Below the pieces are notes generated by a model. The model ran no database searches, had not been told where the DNA came from, and was given only the letters and a program-made list of their open reading frames with translations. A DNA stretch of 64,000 bases from Zopfochytrium polystomum (Eukaryota; Chytridiomycota; Chytridiomycetes; Chytridiales; Chytridiaceae): contig JAIVFJ010000192.1 of NCBI GenBank assembly GCA_025765615.1, forward strand, positions 59,185 through 123,184, in the 5' to 3' direction. Position 1 is the first letter of the stretch. Each line of letters opens with the position of its first letter. Made by a program: the position numbers and the translations under genes. Below are positions 54,313 through 64,000 of the stretch, piece after piece.

Positions 54313-55142
54313 TCACTCGTCGTTTTCGAAATCGTCGTCGGCCAAGTCATCTTCGTTGAACTCATCATCGATGACCCCATCGTCCGCAACGTCCTCGTTG
54401 TCGAAGGCCTCGACGTCAAACGACTCATCGGCCACCTCGTCATAAAAGGCCTCGTCGTCAGCAAATGCTGCGTGCCGATGAAAGAGCGTTGATGGGAGGG
54501 AGATGGATTGGAGTTTTAAATGGGATCAGAAATAGAAGGCTTGCAAATTGAATGTGGGACGAACAAGCTTTCTGTTCAACTCACATGCGGGTCCTTCAGC
54601 GGGAGGGGCGGGTTCGGAAGCTGGCTCCGACACTGGTTCGACCTTGGGTTCGACCTTCTTCTTGTTCTTGCGGTGCCGCCTGCCGCCAAACTTCTTCTTG
54701 AGCTTCCCGAACGCGTTCCGCAACTTGCGCTTCATGTTGCCGAAAGCCCTGTGGATGCGACCGCGTTTACGGCGAGGGGCCTCTGAGAGAACACAATAGG
54801 GTGATACGATTGGGGTGTTTTTTTTTTTTTTTTTGTTGCAGTGTGAGTATGACAGATCTGGCAGTGGTTGCGTGAAGCTTAGATGTACAGTGCTTACCAT
54901 CATCCTCTGCGAAAGACAATCCGAGGGTGGTGAGGCGCAGTGGAAGTTCGGTGGGTCGCTTTTATTACTGGATCGCTGAGGTACCGGAGGAAAGAAGGCT
55001 TACCCCTTCGCACAAGGGCGGCAGCTTTTGAGCCGCCATGTATCGACAGCGCGAGCGCGTTTTGTCGGGCAGGGAGCGGTGCAGCAGCCACAACGGCAGC
55101 GGTGCAGGCGATTGCGAGCAGTTGGAGGATGGAGAGCTTCAT
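54313..55142 (-). CDS. secreted charge-partitioned protein 2 (cationic then acidic), four exons
   Basis: Exons 55142-55004, 54906-54898 (9 nt), 54782-54585 and 54467-54313 give 166 residues; all three introns are phase 1 with GT-AG ends. Exon 1 is a signal peptide (MKLSILQLLAIACTAAVVAA) and a propeptide ending ALVRR, a possible Kex2 site. The 9-nt exon adds EDD. The third exon has 21 Lys/Arg in 41 residues with no acidic residue (RIHRAFGNMKRKLRNAFGKL, then KKKFGGRRHRKNKKK), followed by a PEPVSEPASEPA linker. The last exon has 26 Asp/Glu in 51 residues with no Lys/Arg. This is an extreme separation of charge, and the basic part is amphipathic-helix-like. It is similar in plan to gene 1. A cationic effector or antimicrobial precursor with an acidic neutralising tail is my inference. 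Confidence 0.78.
54898..54906 (-). other. 9-nt micro-exon of secreted gene 2
   Basis: AGGATGATG is bounded by TTTCGCAG upstream and GTAAGC downstream on the minus strand. It is phase 1 on both sides, so including or skipping it keeps the frame. It may be alternatively spliced. Confidence 0.6.
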
Positions 55143-55694
55143 CGCGGGAAAGATCTGAGGAAGGGGGTATTAGCAGGGTGATGGATGAGGATGAGGAAGG
55201 CCCGACTTCAATAGCAGAGCTGTGGCTGGGACAAAAAGCACAGCTTCTCACCTTCGATGAAGGTCGCTCTTCTCTTTGTGGTTGTTCGTCGAGGGCGGGA
55301 AAAATTTGCAAAAACCGAAAAATTTAAATCCCGCCAGTGAAGGGACGAAAGACACGCTTTTCCTCGTCTTTTTTGATTTCTTTCAAACAATGAGACACGA
55401 AAAGCAATCGCTGGAGAGTGTTCGACCGCTTTGCAATAGACGGTGCTCGCCGGTGGCGCGATCCTCCTACGCACAAGCAGCCGCCGTATACTGCTCTTTC
55501 TCGTTCCTGCCTTCCTAACACGTTGAAAAGAGGGTAAACCTTGTTACCCACAAAGCGAAGAGTGGGTGGATATACGTGTATTTTGAAATGCGTCATCATA
55601 GTGCAGTAATTGATCAACCCACGAAAGAAAACAACTGAGAGCCAAAGTGAAAAAAAGTCCCAGTACAAATCACCCAGTTCAAGGGAAACGCCGG
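55143..55694. other. intergenic region upstream of secreted gene 2
   Basis: Lies between the secreted gene 2 start and the HPPD stop, both on the minus strand. It should hold the gene 2 promoter. An AT-rich AATTTAAAT lies near 55320. No gene seen. Confidence 0.45.
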
Positions 55695-56985
<1,291 letters not shown>

Positions 56986-59180
56986 GCGTGATGAAGGGAT
57001 CGGGGGGGGGGTTACAGTGGCTGATCTTGCTGCTGCTGCTGCCTGCTGCTGCTGCGTGCGGCGCTGAGTTGCTGTGTTGCTGTTGCGTGCGGGTCTGTGC
57101 AGTGGTGATGCGTGGTAGGCCAGTTTCGGTTTCTAATATATAGGGTTGCAATCGCTTCGGATATGCCACTTCCAACCCACCCCCCATACAAATGGAGTCC
57201 GATCGGACGGAAGACATGAAAGGACGGTCAGACAGACACCCCGTTTTCCGATGATTTTTTTTTCTTTCCTAGTCGGCTGGGTCTGTCTGTCGCAGGCTCT
57301 CGTTTCCTTCGGAAGTGGACGAACGAACCCTTGGGGACTGTAATCAGCCTACTTTTTGCCCACTTCCGGCCCTTCTTGTCGTGCCGGTTGCTGTGCACAG
57401 CGCAACTTTACGTCCCCCCCGCGGCCGCGTCGGATACTTCCGGACAGCACGGCGTCCTTCTCAACTGCGTCGGAGTATGCTTATTTTTTTTTCCGAGGCC
57501 AGCGCAGCCGCTTTTTTCTGTGTGTGTGTGTGTGTGTCTGTCCCCCTCTCACAATGTGGCGCGCAACGCTGCAAACATCTTGGCCTGCCACCCACACTAT
57601 GTACTTTGTGGCCTGCCACTCTCCATTTAATCCAGCGACAGGCTGCCTGTGCGCTAGATTACCCATATCCGAGCTGGGCGAGGTTGATGACTTTGCCTTT
57701 AAGTATCTTTAATTAATATCCAGCAGATTTTCAGCCAAACACAACTCGCTCGCCCGCGCTTGTCCAGTTGCTGCGTCGGAACCACCGGGCGAGTTGCTGC
57801 GCTTTTGGCTGCAGAAGGCAGAGCGATGATGATGATGGGGCTACGGCCGCGGTTGTCGCCTCCGTCGCCTCCGTCGTCGTCGTTGTCATAACACCGATTC
57901 TGGCTGCCTTCGGCGCTGCGGAGACGTGCCACCCACTCCTTTGGCAGACACCGACTGTCTTCGTCATCCCACTCCCTTTCCTCGGTTGTCCTCTGTTGTC
58001 GGTCACTCTTCAGGCTGTTCTGAACGCTCCGACTCGATTAGCCGGCGGACGGCTGCAAGCTGCGCACTCCTTTGAAGACGTATTTATTCTTCGCCGATGT
58101 GCATGATCATCTCACTTCATGTTTTAGGCGCCCCCGTCCAAAAACTCCCTCTCCGAGTTACTTAGGACACCCCACACCAGTTGGCTGAACAGGCAGCCCA
58201 ACCGTTCTTGGCGTAGAATCGCACCCATCGCAACCCGACAGCCATGGCTCCATCCGGACGAGCTAAAGCGGCAGGGGAGGCAGCCCCGACAGTCCGCCCT
58301 CGTCCCGCCGTATTTCAGCTTCATAAAGCAGCGCTCAGTGCCGCCCCCTTGGACTGGGCAGGACGCAAGATTGCAGTTGAACACGCCAACACCTGGCATT
58401 TGCCGCAAGAATTGCACCACCTTTGCCTCATCCCCGTGTTGGGATCGTAGCTGAGCCCCTGCCAAAATCGGCGAAGGCTCGAAGGTTCAATTTTCCGCAC
58501 ATGGGCACGAGTTGGATACCTCATCAACTTAGTATGGCCTCGAACGGCATCTATTCACGAACGGCCTTGGTGAGAGCATGCGAGGTCATCGTCTCGAGAG
58601 CTTGGCGGCTTTAGAGACTTCCAGCTTGATTAGCTTGCATAAAAGCGGGAAGTACTCCCTGGAACAGTGCACGAAAAATACAAATCTGCGGGCACAGATA
58701 CCCGGCCGGGAAGGAACGAGTCCTCGATCACGCCGATCATCGTAGGTGCGAGGCTGGCTCTTAATGGTCGTCAAAGAGCGACCCTTTCGCGCCAGCCCGA
58801 GATCGCAGACGCTGAGTGCGACGCCGCCCCGCTGACGGCAAACGAGTGGGCCGAGCTCGCCAAAGGGTCACTCCAGGTACGTGGACGGCATCCTCGCAGT
58901 CGCTAGCAAAGACGACCAGTGCGGTTGTAGGTCGCCGCCAGCCCCGCTGCGGGAGGATCGGTGACTTCCTCGCAGCGTCAGTTGTGCCGACCCCGTCTTG
59001 TAAAGCAAGGCGAGGCCAGCACCGTTCGACGCGACGTTGTGGGAGCGACGGCTGCGGCCGGTGTTGCGGCCGCTTAGGTATAATTACTCCCTGCGGGAAA
59101 TGGAGGGAGGAGTACAGACGGACCCTGCCGTAACCAATCATTGCCTTCAAATGCATCCTCGCCACATGCAGCGGCCACTC
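56986..59180. other. gene-poor region
   Basis: Contains GCT-type repeats near 57020-57085, a T-run near 57485, (GT)n near 57520-57538 and TCG/GTC triplets near 57855-57885. A short minus-strand frame at 58124-58465 looks partly protein-like (QHGDEAKVVQFLRQMPGVGV) but I cannot extend it. The piece at 58690-58880 shares the string GGAACGAGTCCTCGA with 62700. Confidence 0.4.
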
Positions 59181-59184
59181 CATG

Positions 59185-59885
59185 CCTTTTGCCCTTTTCT
59201 TCCAGCACCTTGGTGCCTACGCTGCGCAGGTTGTGCTTATCACCATTCCTCTTCAAACTCTTTTGCGGCCGCAAGCGTCCTCGCCATCTGCAGGCCACGC
59301 GGAGACTACCAGGCCAACACGATCGTTCTGTCATTCTCAAGGCCGTGAATTCATCGAGCCCAGAGGCCGATGTCGTCCGCCGCCTACGCTCCTTATTTGG
59401 AAGAAAACCTTTGCTTTGAAGAAGTTCGACTGGATGCCTTCCCCGTCACAGCACTCATGGATTTGGACTTGGCGTCCATCGTCGAGGCGCCCTTAGTTCG
59501 TTTCGACACATGGGGCCGCCGCTACAACAACCGGCCGGCTCCCAAATTGGCAAGTAGCGCGCCGTACGATCCTTATAAATTCGACGTTTTCAACGCCGGC
59601 GTCATGATAAACGGTTTCAGCGAGGACCGTTTATCATAACGCCAGCGTTGAAAACGTCGAATTTATTTGTGCTTTATGTTTGAGAATATACTGTATTATA
59701 ATGTCTAAGACGCTGTCGCGGCAGGACTACCTGGAGGAGTGAGGCTGTTCCCAATGATGGAGCAGTTCAAGGCGCTTGTCTCGAAGATGACTGCTCCGGA
59801 CCCAAACCTTCGACCCACCGCTCTCGACTCCTTGCGCGAGCTGTCGGCTTTCTCTTGTCTGGAACGAAAAGCGATCGATGGGTTG
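59185..59885 (+). pseudogene. protein-kinase-like remnant (pseudokinase)
   Basis: Three pieces resemble parts of a kinase domain in order. An N-lobe strand with the Lys is DRSVILKAVNSSSPEADVV (59319-59376). An activation-segment region starts at 59370 in another frame: ALMDLDLASIVEAPL, with DLD in place of DFG, then the GRRYNNRPAPKL equivalent of GTxxYxAPE, and SAPYDPYKFDVFNAGVMI. A last helix region is EQFKALVSKMTAPDPNLRPT (59758-59817), ending at a GTGAGT donor (59886). The HRD catalytic loop is absent and the first two pieces overlap in different frames, so an active kinase is unlikely. A 41-bp fold-back interrupts it. Confidence 0.55.
59575..59666. repeat. fold-back: 41-bp inverted repeat with 10-bp loop
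   Basis: Arms 59575-59615 and 59626-59666 are reverse complements except at two positions. Both exceptions would be C-A mismatches in a plus-strand RNA but G-U pairs in a minus-strand RNA. The left arm is part of the kinase-like coding sequence (FDVFNAGVMING). The right arm is an inverted copy of it. Confidence 0.92.
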
Positions 59886-60083
59886 GTGAGTGCACCTTTC
59901 ATAGAATAGAATAGGAACAAGATTATCGTATACTGATGCGACGTCGCCTCCAGCAACAAAGCCTGGAGATAGGCGGCACTACCGAGCTTGCCGTGCTGGA
60001 CCCGAACCCCTGTGAGACAGACAAGCACGGGTATCATCGCCCTTGATCTGTGTATTGTGGCGCCCCGATCACAAACGTTTCTT

Positions 60084-62112
60084 CTAGTATCCATGAAAAC
60101 CGGCACCTTGACTGTCCCCCCCTTTAATCGAGACAGCCCAGTCGTTCTTGAAAAACTCTGCGCGGAACCGCACCCCGCGCACACCACCCGTCTTCGCCCC
60201 CGACAAACTCGAACGGCAGCGGCGGCAGCCCGACATCTCTGCCCGCAACCCGACATACTTCCTTTTCACAAAGGACCGCTCAAAGTCGCCAAACGACTGG
60301 CACGCCGCAAAGTTGAAGCTCGGCACGCCCCAGCGGCCCAGGTCTTTGCCGCAGAACCGCACGGCGTTGCCGCACACCACGACGGCCTCTGGGTCGTAGC
60401 TGAGCTCTCGGCGAGAATCACGATGGCGGCGGACCTGGTTTTCGTGAGGTGCGGTTTCCATCCAACACACGTATTCGTCGAAAGAGTGCTTGCAGGTCCA
60501 CGGCTTGGGATCTCGCCCGTGGTAAAGGCAGCAGTCCAGGTCGGACCGGTCGAAAAGACTCGTCCTGTTGCTTGCCCACATTCTTCCGCTCCGGGTCCGC
60601 GATGTTTTCTTGTTTGAGAAGCACAGTGTTCTGTGCTCGCGCTCACGCGGGATCGGCGGGTTGTTTGCACTCGGCCGAGCGGAGGATGCCGCAGAACCCA
60701 CGCCTCGAGGCTTGCGGCGGTTGACCGCTTTGGCGGAATCGCCGACGTCGTTTTGCAGTCTTTGCGGAAAGAGTCGCCCATTTCCGACAGCTTGCCGTTT
60801 GAAAAAGTCAAGAACCACCAAGACGGCACATTGCTGATATACTGCTCGATACTTGTTCCGGCGATGATTGGGCCTGCTCCACTCTCGCGTCTGGACCCCA
60901 CGGAGACTGAAGGCATTGGAAACCAGTAGCTGTAACCATCCGTGGGGCGAAATCCAGCCCTCTCCACCTTTTTGAACAGCACCGGCTCCAAATCATCGCT
61001 GTCCAGGTCTGTCGTTTCCGGGGAGTCCCCAGTGCGATCGATTGGCGGACTCGTAGAGTCTGTCGGCGTGCTTTGCAAGCTCGTTGTCAAAGACGCTCTG
61101 CAGAGTGTAGTAGCACTGCAGAGCTGAAGAGGGAGCCCGATTCGTGGAACGTGCTTGACGCTCCGCGGCAGCCAGTAGATCAGCTCCGTTCTCAGGAAGA
61201 TCTTTGCTCCACTATCGAAAGGGTCTCCTTCATGCGGATATCTAAGGGGGGAAAAAAAACAGCGGGAAACGATATTCGCTTCGAGTCAGCTGGCGATGGG
61301 AAAAACGAGAGAGAGGGAGAGACGGAAGGGTGAAAAGCACAAACCGTTGATCGAAAATGATGCACTGAGCCGAAGCAATATTCTCCACAACACACTTCTT
61401 TGAGTCGCTCTCGCCCATTTCCTCTCCCGCGCGCAAATCGCTGCCGTCGTATATGGTCAGCGACCCGCTCGGAGTCTCGCCGGCCGACAAGTAGATCAGC
61501 ATAGTGTATTTTGAGACCAACCCTCTCACTCCGTCATAGTACGGGGTGTCGCGGTGAAGCCTGAACCGGCGATCCGTCGGCTCGAACTTGTTTAACCGAA
61601 AGACGTCGTTTACGAAGCAGAAACGATTCGACGTAGCCCATGGCGACTCGTTGAGCTGAGAGGCACCGTTTTCACTTCCCGCGGAGTGGAAACGAACGGC
61701 TAGTTTCTGATTCACCATCAAGGTGGGAGGCCGTCTCGGAGTCCGCGTCAATATCCTCTGTCTGGCCGCCTTGTTCTTCGGCAGCGTTGTCTATTTCTGA
61801 TGGCGGTGATGTTTCCCCGTAGCCGTTTTCATCAGCCTCAGTTTCTCGCACAGTTGCATCGGCTGTCGACTCGGATGCGCTCACGATTTGGGCCTCAACA
61901 CTAGACACCCCTCCCTGCGTGAGACTTGGTTTCGTCGGTGCATCGCAGTGGTCCGAGAGTACATCTGCGGAATCGGCGCTACTGTCTCCGTCGAAATCTT
62001 TGCACAACGAGTCGCTGTCAGACACTCCGCTTACCACGGTACCATTATCAACCACCGAGTCCTCATCGTCGTCGTCGTCGTCGTCGCTGTCGTTGTTTTC
62101 GTCATCGGACAT
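60084..62112 (-). CDS. 2-oxoglutarate/Fe(II) oxygenase-like gene, exon structure unresolved
   Basis: A region of exons from about 61740 down to 61345, then 61241 onwards (donor GTTTGTG, acceptor TTAG, in phase), encodes a P4H-like oxygenase core. The metal HxD is in RRFRLHRDTPYYD, then YTMLIYLSAGETPSGSLTIY, the distal His is in DQRYPHEGDPFDSG, and the 2OG-binding Arg is in KIFLRTELIYW. Upstream, an acidic frame (62112-61672, MSDDENNDSDDDDDDDED) may be the first exon, but its junction does not close in phase. Downstream, protein-like pieces continue in three frames: CYYTLQSVFDNELAKHADRL; then TSIEQYISNVPSWWFLTF; then WTCKHSFDEYVCWMETAPHE and VRFCGKDLGRWGVPSFNFAA. Either introns are missed or the gene is decaying. 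Confidence 0.5.
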
Positions 62113-63134
62113 GATCTTGAACAGCTGTGACCAACGGGCGGCGTTGTGAGACCACGTGGGCCAAAGCGGCCGAGTTGAAAATCATCCTCTTGCCTCCCCG
62201 CTGGCCAGAGTTTGCCGGCTCGAGATAGGAGACCCCAGCCCGTCTAGGGTACAAGAGCGGCAAGTCAGTCCCCGAGAGCGTGCCCGAGAAACACGTCCAT
62301 CTGCGGATGGAGGCGCTATCACGTTGCTGAGGGAAAGTGAGAGAGGCGAGTCTGAGAGTCTGATGGCTGGGCACCACCGGGACGCCGCAAGATGCGGTCA
62401 AGCGGCAGGATGCTCTCAAAGTTGGGGTACGACAGTCGCTGGCGTCCACCCAAGTGCGTACAAGTGGCTCAGCCGCGCCATCCGCGCAGCGCCTCGCCAG
62501 GCGGATGCTCGGGCGAACGGTGTTTCCAGCCTCACAGCCTCCTTGTCGACCATCTGTTTCCGCCTCGCCGTCGGCATGTCGCCCTGCGTCCCTTCCAATC
62601 TCCATCTCCAGCGCAGCGGCACGGAGCGAACCTGAGACAACGCGGCACGATCGGCGGCGGGAAGAACGAGACGTTGCACGTGATGGGCGGACCGGCGCTG
62701 GGAGGAACGAGTCCTCGAGGACGTCTCGACCATCGCGGGTCGCGAGGCGCCGTCCTGTTCCGCGAGCTCGGCGGGGGGTCGTCAACAGAACGGCGGCGGA
62801 TCGCACGCGAGCCACAGATCGCGGACGCTGACCACCGCGACGCCGCGACGCTGGGCGGTGCTGTCGTAAGCGGGCCAGGAAACCGCTGGCGACGGGTCCT
62901 TTGACGGGCGCGCCGGAGGAAGCCGATTGTCCGGTGCCGCGCGTCGGGGTGGACTGCGGCGTCGTCGTCGGGAGGACGAGGAGGAGGAAAAGACAAGCGG
63001 CCAGACCTTGCCGGTGACGATCAGGCCGCGGGCGACGTTGCGCAGGAACAGGCGGTCGGCGGCGACGTCAGGGGCGACTGTGATCTTTGCTGGGTCCCAG
63101 TGCAGCGGGTGGCCATGTGACGGGGCGCTTGTTG

Positions 63135-63165
<31 letters not shown>

Positions 63166-64000
63166 GGCGGCGGTGCTCGCCCGAAAATGGTGCCGGTGGT
63201 GAGGAAGAGGGAGCGGCGGATGCAATGGATAGGTCGTCGTCGCCGTCGTTGGATGCGCTGAACCAGCGTGCGAGCTGCAGCAGGTCCGTGCATTGCATTG
63301 TGATGCTTATGTTGATGTAGGGATCGATAGATTTGGCCGGTTGGGATTTTTTTTTTTCCTTCCTTTTCTTTTGCCTTGGCTGTCTTCGAGGAGGCGCAGT
63401 CACACTGCCTCTCTTAAATCGAGAGGAGGAAGTCGGAAATGCCGACGCAAGCATGGCGAGAGTATTCCACAATGAATGGCACCTTATCAATCCCTATGAA
63501 CGACGACAGCGACCACCCACCATCCAATCCAGGCTTCTGCGGTCCCACTTCGCACATCAAAAACCTCCACACGCCCCCAAAAGTGGCAGCCCTGCACTCG
63601 CCGAAGCGATCGAAGCGGCACGTGGCCTTTCGGGCCACTTTCTTTGCAAACTGCACCTGCTCTAACCCAACGAACAGCAGCGCCGTCCTCGACGAGCCTC
63701 CTTTGAGCACCCACGCTTCCAAGTGGCCGCCATGGTTTCTCGCAAAGTCGGATGCGCGCAAGGAAAGGGTCTATGCACACGAGGATCACGTCGTGGCCGC
63801 TGTAATCGGGGTAGGTAGCCGTCGAGCCCGTATTCCAGTAGGCGGCGTCGCATTCGTATTGGAGCTCTTCGCGAGACCAGCCACGTTCTCGCCGGTAGAA
63901 GAGAGACGAGGTCGTAGGGGCAGGGGCTTGTGGTGCGGGTGAATTCGGTGAAAGAATTGGGAAGGAAGCCGGTTTCCTTGGTTATGAGGATGGGAGATGA
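62113..64000. other. unresolved region with minus-strand coding fragments to the window edge
   Basis: On the minus strand, HPLHWDPAKITVAPDVAADR and LFLRNVARGLIVTGKVWPLV (63110-62990) look protein-like and follow a poly-Gln frame from a (TTG)n tract (63133-63166). Further on, REELQYECDAAYWNTGS with YSGHDVILVCIDPFLARIR (63880-63740) and LEAWVLKGGSSRTALLFVGL (63725-63665) look like parts of a protein whose 5' end is outside the window. LEAWVL also occurs in the oxygenase region near 60720, which suggests a related neighbour. Confidence 0.35.

Overview
The window looks like nuclear DNA of an early-diverging, probably chytrid-like, fungus. The evidence is short GT-AG introns, a fungal-type Mrc1/claspin, ATP-type PEP carboxykinase, a Tf1/sushi-type chromovirus, and F-box/ankyrin, Kelch-BTB and transmembrane-SH3 genes. 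The lineage is an inference from gene content, not from a search. Intergenic DNA is dense in (CT)n, (GT)n, poly-T and trinucleotide repeats. All gene models are mine, built by joining exons by eye. Where exon phases close over every junction (Mrc1, PEPCK, NAD kinase after its start, Kelch-BTB, F-box/ankyrin, bZIP, Hv1, the two charge-partitioned secreted genes) the models are strong.

Layout. 1-2.9 kb: little, perhaps two small membrane-protein genes (-). 2.9-5.4 kb: NAD kinase (+). 5.9-10.8 kb: two single-pass membrane proteins (+), the second with a cytoplasmic SH3 domain. 11.3-15.7 kb: nine-exon Mrc1/claspin replication-checkpoint mediator (+). 15.9-18.5 kb: ten-exon PEPCK (-) with 21-nt and 17-nt micro-exons. 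19.2-23.7 kb: F-box/ankyrin and Kelch-BTB genes (+), both candidate ubiquitin-ligase adaptors. 24-26 kb: two unknown proteins (-). 26.8-28.5 kb: mitochondrial-type cysteine synthase (-). 28.9-31.0 kb: bZIP regulator (-).

30.4-41 kb is a rearranged block. The 5' part of the bZIP gene and its upstream DNA occur three times (A intact; B and C broken). A degenerate LINE-type reverse transcriptase lies between A and B, and it is interrupted by a complete Ty3/gypsy chromovirus of 5.3 kb with 353-bp LTRs, a 5-bp target duplication, a self-priming signature and a -1 frameshift site.

41-56 kb holds a small membrane protein, a secreted Cys-rich protein, a voltage-gated proton channel (Hv1), an intron-containing tRNA-Asn, a leucine-rich-repeat-like protein and, at 53.1-55.1 kb, two adjacent related genes for secreted proteins split into a signal-peptide exon, a strongly cationic exon and an acidic exon. 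I regard these two as the most novel content. 55.7-57.0 kb is 4-hydroxyphenylpyruvate dioxygenase with a one-base frame disruption. 57-64 kb is poorly structured: a pseudokinase-like remnant with a 41-bp fold-back, a 2-oxoglutarate/Fe(II) oxygenase gene with unresolved frames, and fragments running off the end.

The genes do not form one pathway. They share only broad themes: ubiquitin adaptors, NADP/sulfur/carbon metabolism, and surface or secreted proteins.
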